Origin: Fibrella aestuarina BUZ 2
GTDB taxonomy: Bacteria; Bacteroidota; Bacteroidia; Cytophagales; Spirosomataceae
Direction: 5' to 3'
DNA: 64,000 nt
Assembly (NCBI RefSeq): GCF_000331105.1
Contig: NC_020054.1
Location: forward strand, 1,477,698-1,541,697
Part shown: piece by piece, positions 25,077 through 34,689 of the stretch
How the letters are laid out: every line of letters begins with the position of its first letter
Numbering within the stretch: position 1 is the first letter of the stretch
Position numbers and translations under genes: made by a program
The notes under the pieces: model-generated
Database searches by the model: none
Told to the model about the DNA's origin: nothing
Seen by the model: only the letters and a program-made list of their open reading frames with translations

Positions 25077-25794
25077 TCGCCGCCAGTATTCGGCTTTTCT
25101 GCGCCTCGGTAGCCCCGTCCCACATATCGTTATGTAGGATTGGCTGCTGCTCGATCATGATGCCGTAGGTACGTTGCTCATCGGGAGTGGGCAACACTCC
25201 CTCGTCGGCTGGCTGATCGCTGGAACGGATGGAGAGGATACGGGGCTGTCGGGCGCGGCGAAACGGCATGCGGCGGTTGTCGAGCGTGACGACCGCCGCC
25301 ACCTCGGCTGGGTACGTGTCGGCGTAGAGCATCGACTGATCGCCCCCATTGGAATGCCCCACCAACAGCAAACGGCTCCTGTCGAGCATAGGTAGTCGGC
25401 GATTCAATCTTGCCAGTGCGAACCGGATGTTCTGTACCCCGCGCTCCCAGTTTGGTAGGCGCACCACACGCGGGTTGCCGGTTGTGGGAATAGGATCATC
25501 GCTGGGTACTTCGTGCTGCACCCCCGCCACTACGTACCCCTGCGCGACCAGATCGCGGGCAATAAAGCTGTAGTCGGTTGAATGGCCGCCATACCCGTGA
25601 CTGATTACGGCAATTTTGGGCCGTTTAGGCAGCGTTGCCGGGCGATAAAGCACTACCGGAACAGCCCGCTGCCGCGTTGTATCAAACAACGCCAGCGTAT
25701 CGACGGCCATTGATTGAGCCGACACGGGGACGGATAAAACGAAAGCGGCCAATGAAAAGCACAGCGTAGCGCAGCCGTTCAGGAAGGGAAACAT
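25051..25794 (-). CDS. Secreted alpha/beta hydrolase
   Basis: A 247-residue exported serine hydrolase. A signal peptide spans about 1-27 (ending VSAQS). HGYGG (66-70) is the oxyanion-loop region. The nucleophile elbow GHSNGG places Ser148. Candidate acid and base residues are in the C-terminal third, with a histidine at HNDMWDG. It resembles dienelactone-hydrolase/platelet-activating-factor-acetylhydrolase-like esterases of Bacteroidota. The substrate is not known. It overlaps the 3' end of hemE by 26 bases. Confidence 0.8.
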   Translation of the reverse strand: MFPFLNGCATLCFSLAAFVLSVPVSAQSMAVDTLALFDTTRQRAVPVVLYRPATLPKRPKIAVISHGYGGHSTDYSFIARDLVAQGYVVAGVQHEVPSDDPIPTTGNPRVVRLPNWERGVQNIRFALARLNRRLPMLDRSRLLLVGHSNGGDQSMLYADTYPAEVAAVVTLDNRRMPFRRARQPRILSIRSSDQPADEGVLPTPDEQRTYGIMIEQQPILHNDMWDGATEAQKSRILAAIRRFLQHR

Positions 25795-26029
25795 GATGAC
25801 GAATTTGTGAGCCGCTAAGGTAAGCTATCGGGGCAGGTGGTTTGCCTGGGCGCTCATTATCCATGCGCTGTCGAGAAGCAACGATGATAAATGGCAGACC
25901 TTGTACTTTCTGTTTAGTGATACTTGTCAGAAGAAGCTGGCTTCGGGTCGCAACAGAAACCTAACATCCTCTTTCCCCGCCTTTTCCGTTTATTTGCACC
26001 GACGAACTAGGCGACAGCCATCGATTCAG

Positions 26030-27350
<1,321 letters not shown>

Positions 27351-27356
27351 TAAACA

Positions 27357-27435
27357 ATGAATGATGTACAATGCACAATGACTGCGTTGGCTTGGCTTCA
27401 ACCTCATCGTACATTGTGCATTGTACATCGTCCAT
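27357..27435. repeat. Heptad inverted repeat between eno and the ftsB-like gene
   Basis: Arms 27357-27380 and 27412-27435 match at 22 of 24 positions in reverse complement. The units are of the RATGNAY type (AATGCAC and similar). The right arm ends 10 bases before the next ATG. Confidence 0.9.
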
Positions 27436-27445
27436 TCCCTACTCC

Positions 27446-27748
27446 ATGAACCTCCCTCGTCGCCACCGCTTTTATTGGTTCACGGGCCTCGGCTTTGTGG
27501 CCTGGATGCTGTTTTTTGATGCCAACGACCTGCGCTCGCAGTTGCGTAACTGGTGGAAACTGCGCGAGCTGGAAGGCGAAAAGACCTTTTATCAGGAACA
27601 GATCGAAGCCGTGAAAGCCGAGCGGCATGAAGTGCTGGGCAGTCAGCGGTTGCGCATCAAGTATGCCCGCGAGAAATACCTGATGAAGAAGCGCACCGAA
27701 GACGTCTACGTGCTGGTCGACGAGGCGGGGAAACCCATTGAGAAATGA
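27446..27748 (+). CDS. FtsB/DivIC-family septum formation protein
   Basis: A 100-residue bitopic membrane protein. A short basic N-terminus is followed by one membrane helix (about 10-25, WFTGLGFVAWMLFF). A heptad-rich coiled coil (about 30-75, RSQLRNWWKLRELEGEKTF onward) and a C-terminal domain with KYAREKYLMKKRTEDVYVLV follow. Size and topology are those of the FtsB/DivIC cell-division family, which scaffolds the divisome together with FtsL. The ATG at 27446 is used because upstream in-frame codons lie inside the inverted repeat. A position next to eno is also usual for ftsB-like genes in other bacteria. Confidence 0.85.
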   Translation: MNLPRRHRFYWFTGLGFVAWMLFFDANDLRSQLRNWWKLRELEGEKTFYQEQIEAVKAERHEVLGSQRLRIKYAREKYLMKKRTEDVYVLVDEAGKPIEK

Positions 27749-27750
27749 AT

Positions 27751-27844
27751 AATGTACACTGAATGATGCACAATGCACAATGGCCGTGTTGGTCTATTGA
27801 GTCGTGTCGCTCCATTGTACATTGTGCATTATTCAGTGTACATT
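27751..27844. repeat. Heptad inverted repeat between ftsB-like gene and phosphatase
   Basis: Arms 27751-27783 and 27812-27844 match at 31 of 33 positions in reverse complement. The units are 7 bp long and of the RATGNAY type. The element starts three bases after the stop codon and ends four bases before ATG 27849, so it fills the whole gap. Confidence 0.95.
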
Positions 27845-27848
27845 CAGT

Positions 27849-28337
27849 ATGATCTCCATTCTCTTCGTCTGTTTGGGCAATATTTGTCGGTCGCCGGTGG
27901 CGGAAGGCGTCTTCCGGCAGCAGGTCGATGAGGCGGGTTTGACCGGTGTCATTGAGTGCGATTCAGCAGGTACGTCGTCGTACCATATCGGGCAGCTGCC
28001 CGACATACGTACCCGGCAAAACGCCCTGACCCACGACCTGACGCTCACGCACCGCGCCCGCCGCATGATCGGCGAAGACCTCGCCCGCTTCACCTACATC
28101 ATCACGATGGACGAGGCCAATTACGAGGCCGTCATGAAACTGACGCAGCGCAGCATTGGCCTCACCCACGACGATACCATCTTTTTGCTGCGGGAGTTCG
28201 ACCCCGCCGTCAGTGACCAACCCAACGTACCTGATCCGTATTACGAAGGCCCCGAGGTCTTCGAGGAAGTTTACCAAATCACGCATCGCTGCTGCGGCGA
28301 ACTGCTAACGTACCTGCGGAAGCGACACAACTTGTAG
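27849..28337 (+). CDS. Low-molecular-weight protein-tyrosine phosphatase
   Basis: A 162-residue cytosolic phosphatase. The active-site P-loop CLGNICRS begins at Cys8 with Arg14, and the general acid Asp129 is in VPDPYYEG. ATG 27849 is fixed by the N-terminal position of the P-loop; longer in-frame starts run back through the inverted repeat. Relatives dephosphorylate protein tyrosines or regulate exopolysaccharide kinases. No partner kinase is nearby, so the target is open. Confidence 0.92.
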   Translation: MISILFVCLGNICRSPVAEGVFRQQVDEAGLTGVIECDSAGTSSYHIGQLPDIRTRQNALTHDLTLTHRARRMIGEDLARFTYIITMDEANYEAVMKLTQRSIGLTHDDTIFLLREFDPAVSDQPNVPDPYYEGPEVFEEVYQITHRCCGELLTYLRKRHNL

Positions 28338-28342
28338 AAAGA

Positions 28343-28424
28343 TAATGGATAATGCACGATGGACAATGTACAATGGGCTTGATCGTCTGATCATTATACA
28401 TTGTCCATCGTACACTATCCATTA
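28343..28424. repeat. Heptad inverted repeat between phosphatase and gpmI
   Basis: Arms 28343-28375 and 28392-28424 match at 30 of 33 positions. The 7-bp units include AATGCAC and AATGTAC variants. The loop is short (16 bases) and the right arm ends 12 bases before the gpmI ATG. Confidence 0.95.
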
Positions 28425-28436
28425 CCGCCACTCTTT

Positions 28437-30011
28437 ATGAATAAAAAAGTCATCCTCGTCATTATGGACGGGTGGGGCATGACCACCCAGAACGACCGGT
28501 CGGCGCTGGCGGCGGCAAAGACGCCGTTTGTTACCGAGGCCTGGAGTCGCTATACGCACAGCACGCTGGAGGCATCGGGCCTGAAAGTAGGGCTGCCGGT
28601 GGGGCAGATGGGCAACTCGGAAGTGGGGCACATGAACCTCGGTGCAGGGCGCATCGTCTACCAGGACCTGGTGAAAATCAACCTTGCCGTTGAAGAGCGC
28701 ACGCTCGCTCACGAACCCGTGCTGGCCGAAGCCTTTGCCAGGGCTAAAGCGACGGGCAAAAACGTGCACCTGATTGGGCTGGTATCGGATGGCGGCGTTC
28801 ATGCCCATATCGACCACCTCAAGGGTCTGTTGAGCATCGCGCATGAGCAGGGCCTGATCAACGTATTCGTCCACGCGTTCACCGACGGGCGCGACACCGA
28901 CCCAAAAAGTGGGCTCGGTTACCTGACGGACCTGAAGGCGCACATGAACGGCACGACTGGCCAACTGGCCACAGTGATTGGCCGGTTCTACGCCATGGAC
29001 CGCGACAACCGCTGGGAACGCGTAAAAGTAGCCTATGATGCCATGGTCAACGCCGTGGGGGACCGGGCGCAGGGCGATGGCGTATTCCAAGCCATTCGCG
29101 ACTCCTACGACGCCGGCACGACGGATGAATTCATCACACCCATTGTGCTCGAAAACGCCGATCATACGCCCGTTGCTCAGATCAAAGACGGCGATATTGT
29201 CATCTGTTTTAACTTCCGCACCGACCGGGGCCGCGAAATCACGATTGCGCTGACGCAAAAAGATTTCCCCGAACAGCAGATGCACAAGCTCGACCTCGAT
29301 TACATCACGATGACCAACTACGACTCGGATTTTAAGGGCGTGAAGGTCATTTACGAGAAAGACAACCTGGAAAAAACGCTGGGTGAAGTAGTCGCGGCAG
29401 CGGGCCGGAAACAGATTCGGATTGCCGAAACGGAGAAGTACCCGCACGTGACGTTCTTCTTCTCAGGTGGCCGCGAAGAGCCCTTCATTGGTGAAACCCG
29501 CCTCCTGATTCCATCGCCGAAAGAGACGACCATCGTCAACGAGGAAGGGCAGACCGTCACGATTCCGGTGAAAACCTACGATCAGAAACCGGAGATGTCG
29601 GCTCATGGTATCCGCGACGCCATCGTGGCTGAACTGAAAAAAGGCGAGGTCGATTTTGTGTGCCTCAACTTTGCCAATACCGACATGGTGGGCCATACGG
29701 GCGTGTTTGACGCCGTGGTGAAAGCCGCCGAAACCGTCGACGCCACTACCCGCGACGTGGTAACGACGGGCCTCGAACACGGCTACACCTCGATCATCAT
29801 CGCCGACCACGGTAACGCCGATTATATGATCAACGACGACGGCACGCCCAACACGGCTCACACTACCAGCCTGGTGCCGTGTATTCTGGTGGATAATGAG
29901 TTCCAGCCCGCGCTCAAAGACGGTAAGCTGGGTGATATCGCCCCCACCGTGCTGGCACTGATGGGCATCCCCCAGCCTACCGAAATGACGGGTGAAAGTC
30001 TGCTGGCCTAG
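28437..30011 (+). CDS. gpmI: 2,3-bisphosphoglycerate-independent phosphoglycerate mutase
   Basis: A 524-residue manganese-dependent mutase of the alkaline phosphatase superfamily, interconverting 3- and 2-phosphoglycerate. Asp11 in MDGWG and Ser61 in GNSEVGHMNLGAGR are the metal ligand and the phosphorylated serine. RFYAMDRDNRWERV, NFRTDRGREIT, the NFANTDMVGHTG motif and IADHGNADYM complete the family pattern. ATG 28437 gives the standard MNKKVILVIMDGWG start. It is a glycolytic neighbour of eno and ends with a 20-bp perfect hairpin terminator. Confidence 0.96.
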   Translation: MNKKVILVIMDGWGMTTQNDRSALAAAKTPFVTEAWSRYTHSTLEASGLKVGLPVGQMGNSEVGHMNLGAGRIVYQDLVKINLAVEERTLAHEPVLAEAFARAKATGKNVHLIGLVSDGGVHAHIDHLKGLLSIAHEQGLINVFVHAFTDGRDTDPKSGLGYLTDLKAHMNGTTGQLATVIGRFYAMDRDNRWERVKVAYDAMVNAVGDRAQGDGVFQAIRDSYDAGTTDEFITPIVLENADHTPVAQIKDGDIVICFNFRTDRGREITIALTQKDFPEQQMHKLDLDYITMTNYDSDFKGVKVIYEKDNLEKTLGEVVAAAGRKQIRIAETEKYPHVTFFFSGGREEPFIGETRLLIPSPKETTIVNEEGQTVTIPVKTYDQKPEMSAHGIRDAIVAELKKGEVDFVCLNFANTDMVGHTGVFDAVVKAAETVDATTRDVVTTGLEHGYTSIIIADHGNADYMINDDGTPNTAHTTSLVPCILVDNEFQPALKDGKLGDIAPTVLALMGIPQPTEMTGESLLA

Positions 30012-30032
30012 TCAGCAGCTGCGTCTGATTGA

Positions 30033-30083
30033 TAAAAGGCCGCCGCCGTTAAGAGTCAGACTTTTAACGGCGGCGGCCTTTTA
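30033..30083. terminator. Strong bidirectional terminator after gpmI
   Basis: A perfect 20-bp stem (30033-30052 with 30064-30083) encloses an 11-base loop. The stem core is GGCCGCCGCCG and its outer ends are A-rich on the left and T-rich on the right. It lies between convergent gpmI and the LytTR gene and would act for both. Confidence 0.9.
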
Positions 30084-30097
30084 TAGCTCATTGAGCG

Positions 30098-30523
30098 CTA
30101 ATTTGCCAGTTCCTGCACTTTCTGCTGGAAGCCTTCGACCTGCCGGAAAAAATGGCTCGCTTTGCGGCGCGATACCTCGATCTTGTCGCCGTTGGCCAGT
30201 TGCACCGTGTGCTGATGGCGGTTGAGGCTCTGCTCTTCGAGATACAGCAGGTTCACGATGTTCTTTTTGTGCGGGCGGGCAAACAGGCCCGGCGAGAGAC
30301 GACTTTCCATTTTCTTGAGCGTCAATGACACCATCAGGCGCGTGCCGTCGGAAAAATGGAACATGGTGTAATTGCCTTCGCCTTCGAGGCGCACAATCTT
30401 GTGCATGGGCATGGCTTTACGGTAACCCCAGAAAGGCAATGTCAGGTCAGATAGGTTAAAAAGACGGATAAGGTCCTCCGGGGCAAGGCCCGAGCAGGCA
30501 GACGCAAAGGCGTAGGGTTTCAT
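30098..30523 (-). CDS. LytTR-type DNA-binding protein without receiver domain
   Basis: A 141-residue regulator. The LytTR DNA-binding domain occupies about 42-135, with IVRLEGEGNYTMFHFSDG, RPHKKNIVNL and VQLANGDKIEVSRRKA as its characteristic strands. The first 40 residues (including APEDLIRLFNL) are not a receiver domain and match nothing I recognise. Stand-alone LytTR proteins are common in Bacteroidota and bind direct repeats near promoters. Its targets are unknown; four 10-bp GTTAA repeats lie upstream of the outer-membrane protein gene in the same region. Confidence 0.85.
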   Translation of the reverse strand: MKPYAFASACSGLAPEDLIRLFNLSDLTLPFWGYRKAMPMHKIVRLEGEGNYTMFHFSDGTRLMVSLTLKKMESRLSPGLFARPHKKNIVNLLYLEEQSLNRHQHTVQLANGDKIEVSRRKASHFFRQVEGFQQKVQELAN

Positions 30524-30913
30524 GGTACATGGTTATTAATTGTGGATAGATAACAGAGTCGTGCAAGTTGACGTAAAACACGCTGGTTGTCAATACCCAA
30601 ATTAGGGGATTGTGCGAACGGTAACTAATCGTATACTTCTGGCGGCTTCAAGAAAAATGAGAGAGGGTAACGTTGGCCTTTGCCGCCCATCGCTATAGAT
30701 GAGTACCACAAGTAAATACCCAAAAACCCTATTATGTAACGGGTATGCCATAGCCATAACTCGTAGGAGTGTTGGCCGGATGCCATACAAATGAGTGCTG
30801 CCACCTGAAGCCTCAACAAGCTTAGGTGGCAGCACTCGTTCGTTGCGGTTGACGCTGCTGGACAAAGGGCCTATCGCTCCCACGCGCTGAGGGTTGGCCG
30901 AGCGGCAACGTAC
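30524..30913. other. AT-rich gap with a perfect hairpin; no convincing gene
   Basis: About 390 bases between the LytTR gene and the outer-membrane protein gene. Composition is lower in GC than the flanks. A perfect 14-bp stem GAGTGCTGCCACCT at 30793-30806 pairs with 30824-30837, extended by an inner 4-bp stem. No T-run follows on either strand. Two overlapping short minus-strand frames (93 and 64 codons) are present but lack recognisable motifs. It may be decayed sequence from a lost gene. Confidence 0.4.
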
Positions 30914-33367
30914 CTAGCGCCCGCCGCCTTTGCTGTCGTCGTTCTGAATCTTCTTGCTTTGCTTGCCGCCGCTGCTCATCTGCCCGAAGCGGTAGGCAAA
31001 CGTCAGGCGCACGCTCCGGCTCACCCAGAACGACCGCATGTCGGTGGTGAAAGTGGACGCACTCTGGCTGCCCGTCTGGTATACGCCCTGGTTGAAGGGG
31101 TTATTCAGCGCGAGCGTCAGGTCAGCTTTTTTCTTCATCAGCTCTTTTTTGGCGGCCAGCGAATACCAGTAGTAGCCGCCGTAATTCCCCTGCAACGACA
31201 CCCAGCCGGAGCCAAAATTGCCGTTGACCTGCAGCGTTACGTCCTTCGGCAGTTTGTACGAAGCGTTGGCGTTGGTCGACCAGACCCAACCGGCGTTGCT
31301 TTGCCGCAGGGCCACACTGACCAGGTCCAGGTACGTTAGGTCGGCGCCCACGCTAACGTTTAACTCTTTGGTTGGCTGGAGCGTCAGGTTCGTGTTTAGC
31401 CCGTAACTGGCGTTGCGGCCGATGTTTTCGGGGCGGGTAAGGGCTACGCCATCGGCCCCCACGGTCTGTAGCCATTCGATGCTGTTGTTGGTTTGCCGCC
31501 AGTAGGCCGTTGCGTTGAACGACATGCCTTTGTCGTTGTAGGTACTGTAGGCTAGCTCAGTCGCGTGGGTCAGCTCGGGGGCCAGAAAGGGGTTGCCCGT
31601 TTGCAGGTTTTTCGAGTCGCTGGCGTTCACGAACGGGTTCAGATACCAGACCAGCGGGCGCGAAATGCGCTGGGTGTAGCTGGCTTTGTAGGTGTGCTTA
31701 CCCCACGATTTCGACACCGTCAGGCTCGGTACAATGTTGCCGTATTGGCTCGTAAACTGCGTTTTCGTCGTAATGAAATCGCCGTTGATGCCCGTGTATT
31801 CGTAGCGCAGGCCGCCCGTAGCGGTCCATTTTTTCTTCGATTCCAGCCGCATCGACACGTACCCGGCCGCGACCCGCTGCGTGTAGGCAAAATCGTTGGT
31901 ACGGCTGGGGTCGAGCTGGTAATCGGTTGGCAAGCCGCTAAGCGACTGATCGACGGAAAATTCGCTGCCGATGCGGCGCATAATGCCTTTGGCACCCATT
32001 TCCAGCTTGTAGGTCAGCGTGTCTTTTCTGCCTTTATGCTCGAAGGGGCGCGAGTAGTCGGTCTGGACGGTGTACTCGTTGTTGCGGCTAAGGTTGGTGC
32101 TGCGTTCCAGGTACGTTGGCGCTTCGCTGCCCCGGTTCCGCTGCGTAATGTCGTAGTAGTAATTGTCGGGCATCCGGCTGTATTGGGTCAGGATCGAAAA
32201 TTCCGCCGGTGCGGCGCTTGAGCCCGGTTTTTTGATGGTTTTTGTCCAGCCCAGGTTGAACTCACCATTGCCATAGGGGTTACGGAAGCGCACGTCGCGC
32301 ACAAAATCCTGCGTGATGGCGCTGCCGACCGTCAGGCGGTTCTGCAAGGTGCTGTTCATGGGGAAATTACCGCCCCATACGTTGGCGGCAAAGTTGATGC
32401 GGTTGAGGGTGTCGGGGTCGTAATCGAGGCTCATCTCGCCGTACCCACCTACGCCACTATTGTCGCGGTCGCTGCGGGTAAACAGCACGCTCAGGGGCTG
32501 GCGCGTTTCCGGGTCGAGCGCCGTGCGGGTGGCTTCGTTCCAGCCGATGTTGCGATACGTGTACGTATTTGCCGATACCGACAGCCCCAGTTTTTCGCCT
32601 TTCACCCCCCACTTGATACCAACCGCCGAATTGAAATTACCCGCCGTCGCGTTCACTGAGCCGTTGGATCCTTTCAGGGCTTTTTTGGTGATGATGTTGA
32701 TGACTCCCGCCGACCCTTCCGCGTCGTATTTGGCACCGGGGCTGGTGATAACCTCTACCGATTTGATCGTATTGGCAGGCATCTGTTTCAGCGCCTCGGC
32801 GAGGTTGCGGGCCATAATGCTCGACGGCTTTCCGTTGACGAGCACCTTAATGTTACTGCTGCCCCGCATTTTCAGGTTGCCGTCGAGATCGACGGTCAGC
32901 ATCGGTACTTTGCGCATCACATCGACGGCCGTGCCGCCCACGTTGGCAATATCCTGCTCGGCGTTGTACACCAGCCGGTCGCCTTTGTCCTCCACCATCG
33001 GCTTCACGGCGGTCACCGTCACTTCGGCCAGGGCGTTGGTGCTCGTGCTGATCGACACGTTGCCCAGCTCCACCGTGGGCTTGTCGGCCGACAGCGTAAT
33101 GGCGTCGATGCGTTTGGTTCGATAGCCCACAAACGAGACGACGAGTTTGTACGTACCGAAGCCGACTTTATCGAGCGTGAACGTACCTGAGTCGGAGGTG
33201 GCCACGCCCGTAATCACGTTGTCGGTGGGCCCCATCAGCGCCACGGTGGCATACGGAACGGGTTTGTGGGTGGTCGAATCGGTCAGGGTGCCGGTAATGC
33301 GGCCCGTCTGCCCGAAGGCGATCGTTGTGGTGAGGACGAAGAGGAAAGCGCCGTAGAGAAGATTCAT
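30914..33367 (-). CDS. TonB-dependent-receptor-type outer-membrane beta-barrel protein
   Basis: An 817-residue outer-membrane protein. A signal peptide spans about 1-20. A carboxypeptidase-regulatory-like domain follows at about 22-105 (GRITGTLTDSTTHKPVPYATV). A plug-like domain (about 115-225) contains VDVMRKVPMLTVD, LVNGKPS and GSAGVINIITKK. The remainder is a large beta-barrel of the outer-membrane beta-barrel family group, ending in a basic Gly/Ser-rich tail after YRFGQM. ATG 33367 is selected by the signal peptide. The substrate is unknown; no SusD partner is adjacent, so it is not a classical glycan-uptake pair. Confidence 0.88.
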   Translation of the reverse strand: MNLLYGAFLFVLTTTIAFGQTGRITGTLTDSTTHKPVPYATVALMGPTDNVITGVATSDSGTFTLDKVGFGTYKLVVSFVGYRTKRIDAITLSADKPTVELGNVSISTSTNALAEVTVTAVKPMVEDKGDRLVYNAEQDIANVGGTAVDVMRKVPMLTVDLDGNLKMRGSSNIKVLVNGKPSSIMARNLAEALKQMPANTIKSVEVITSPGAKYDAEGSAGVINIITKKALKGSNGSVNATAGNFNSAVGIKWGVKGEKLGLSVSANTYTYRNIGWNEATRTALDPETRQPLSVLFTRSDRDNSGVGGYGEMSLDYDPDTLNRINFAANVWGGNFPMNSTLQNRLTVGSAITQDFVRDVRFRNPYGNGEFNLGWTKTIKKPGSSAAPAEFSILTQYSRMPDNYYYDITQRNRGSEAPTYLERSTNLSRNNEYTVQTDYSRPFEHKGRKDTLTYKLEMGAKGIMRRIGSEFSVDQSLSGLPTDYQLDPSRTNDFAYTQRVAAGYVSMRLESKKKWTATGGLRYEYTGINGDFITTKTQFTSQYGNIVPSLTVSKSWGKHTYKASYTQRISRPLVWYLNPFVNASDSKNLQTGNPFLAPELTHATELAYSTYNDKGMSFNATAYWRQTNNSIEWLQTVGADGVALTRPENIGRNASYGLNTNLTLQPTKELNVSVGADLTYLDLVSVALRQSNAGWVWSTNANASYKLPKDVTLQVNGNFGSGWVSLQGNYGGYYWYSLAAKKELMKKKADLTLALNNPFNQGVYQTGSQSASTFTTDMRSFWVSRSVRLTFAYRFGQMSSGGKQSKKIQNDDSKGGGR

Positions 33368-33521
33368 AACGAGTGTATAGGTAATTGTGTGCCAACTCCG
33401 AAAAAGGCCCGTTGCTGCCTGCAAGCCCGGGTTTGCCCTGGTATTGCGTCCGTTTCTGGACAAGTCTTGTCCGGTTATGGGGCAGATGCACAAAGGTGAT
33501 GGGCCGTTGCGTACACTCGTT

Positions 33522-33560
33522 GTTAAAAGTGGTTAAGGCTTGTTAAGGTGTGTTAAAGGG
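33522..33560. promoter_or_regulatory. Four GTTAA repeats at exact 10-bp spacing
   Basis: GTTAA occurs at 33522, 33532, 33542 and 33552, with GTTAAGG at the two central copies. Spacing of one helical turn places all copies on the same DNA face. Read on the minus strand they lie about 25-60 bp upstream of a CACCTTTG box (33498-33491) that could serve the outer-membrane protein gene. This is a plausible activator array; the binding protein is unknown. Confidence 0.45.
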
Positions 33561-33564
33561 AATT

Positions 33565-33669
33565 AATGTACAATGAACGATGTACGATGTACAATGGGGC
33601 GAACGGCGTAGCGCTTGCCTGCTAATGCACCGCGCCTCATCGTACATCGTTCCTTATCCATTGTACATT
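33565..33669. repeat. Heptad inverted repeat upstream of cysM
   Basis: Left arm 33565-33589 and right arm 33638-33669 are reverse complements except that the right arm carries one extra 7-base block. Units are of the RATGNAC type. The right arm ends three bases before ATG 33673. Confidence 0.9.
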
Positions 33670-33672
33670 CTT

Positions 33673-34566
33673 ATGGCAACTCTGCTTGATCTCGTTGGCA
33701 ACACGCCGCTGGTTGAATTGAACCGGCTCAATACCAATCCGGCTTATAAGCTTTACGGCAAACTCGAAGGCAACAATCCTGGTGGGAGCGTGAAAGACCG
33801 CGCCGCCTACAGCATGATTCGCGGCTACATCGACCGGGGCGAATGGCAACCCGGCATGAAACTGATCGAGGCAACAAGCGGCAACACGGGCATTGCGCTG
33901 GCGATGATTGCCCGCCTCTTCAACATCGATATCGAGCTGGCGCTGCCCGCCAATTCGACCAAGGAACGGGTGCAGACGATGGAAGCGTTTGGGGCCAAAG
34001 TCACCCTGACGGAGACCATCGAAGCGGGACGCGATTACGTCGAGGCCAAAGCCGCTACGGGTGAATACCTGCTGGTGGATCAGTTTGCCAACCCCGACAA
34101 TTACCTGGCGCATTACCGCACTACCGGCCCCGAAATCTGGCGCGATACGGCGGGGCAGATCACGCATTTTGTCTCGTCGATGGGCACGACGGGCACCATC
34201 ATGGGTACGTCGCGTTACCTGAAAGAGCAAAACCCCAATGTGCAGATTGTAGGTTGCCAGCCCACCGACGGCTCGTCGATCCCCGGTATCCGCAAATGGC
34301 CGGTAGAATACCTACCCAAGATTTTCGATCCCAGCCGTGTCGATCAGATTATCGACGTGTCGCAGGACGATGCCACGCAGATGACGCGCCAACTGGCGCG
34401 GGTTGAAGGCGTTTTTGCCGGAATGAGCAGTGGAGGCGGTGTTCACGCGGCCCTGCGCCTCATCGAGCAATTACAGGAGCAGGGCATCGAACAGGCCACC
34501 ATCGTCTGTATTCTCTGCGATCGCGGGGATCGGTATCTGTCGTCGGGGCTGTTTGAAAACCTGTAG
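33673..34566 (+). CDS. cysM: Cysteine synthase B, O-acetylserine sulfhydrylase
   Basis: A 297-residue PLP enzyme that makes cysteine from O-acetylserine and sulfide. Lys41 in NNPGGSVKDRAA is the PLP lysine. EATSGNTGIALAM binds the substrate carboxylate, and SSMGTTGTIMGTSRYL binds the cofactor phosphate. The DGSSIPGIRKWPVEYLP segment and the length favour CysM over CysK. ATG 33673 follows a heptad element directly. The TAG stop lies inside the left arm of the next inverted repeat. No serine acetyltransferase is adjacent. Confidence 0.92.
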   Translation: MATLLDLVGNTPLVELNRLNTNPAYKLYGKLEGNNPGGSVKDRAAYSMIRGYIDRGEWQPGMKLIEATSGNTGIALAMIARLFNIDIELALPANSTKERVQTMEAFGAKVTLTETIEAGRDYVEAKAATGEYLLVDQFANPDNYLAHYRTTGPEIWRDTAGQITHFVSSMGTTGTIMGTSRYLKEQNPNVQIVGCQPTDGSSIPGIRKWPVEYLPKIFDPSRVDQIIDVSQDDATQMTRQLARVEGVFAGMSSGGGVHAALRLIEQLQEQGIEQATIVCILCDRGDRYLSSGLFENL

Positions 34567-34670
34567 AGACCGCGGCGACGGACCGTGCCACCCTTTGCGT
34601 CTCAGAAGTCAATGAAATCCCCCTGGATTATTGCCGACGCCAGATGAGACGCAAAGGATGGCGTCTCTAC
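34563..34670. repeat. Two-tier inverted repeat between cysM and pyrD
   Basis: The outer stem GTAGAGAC (34563-34570) pairs perfectly with 34663-34670 and contains the cysM stop codon. The inner arms 34588-34604 and 34645-34661 match at 16 of 17 positions (CTTTGCGTCTC type words). A GCGGCGACGGACCG sequence resembling the core at 37-48 lies between the outer and inner left arms. The pyrD promoter box begins seven bases after the element. Confidence 0.85.
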
Positions 34671-34676
34671 GGATTG

Positions 34677-34684
34677 TACCTTTG
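34677..34684 (+). promoter_or_regulatory. TAnnTTTG promoter box of pyrD
   Basis: TACCTTTG ends five bases before ATG 34690. The in-frame GTG at 34684 overlaps the box, so ATG 34690 is the better start. The message would be leaderless or nearly so. Confidence 0.5.
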
Positions 34685-34689
34685 TGCCC

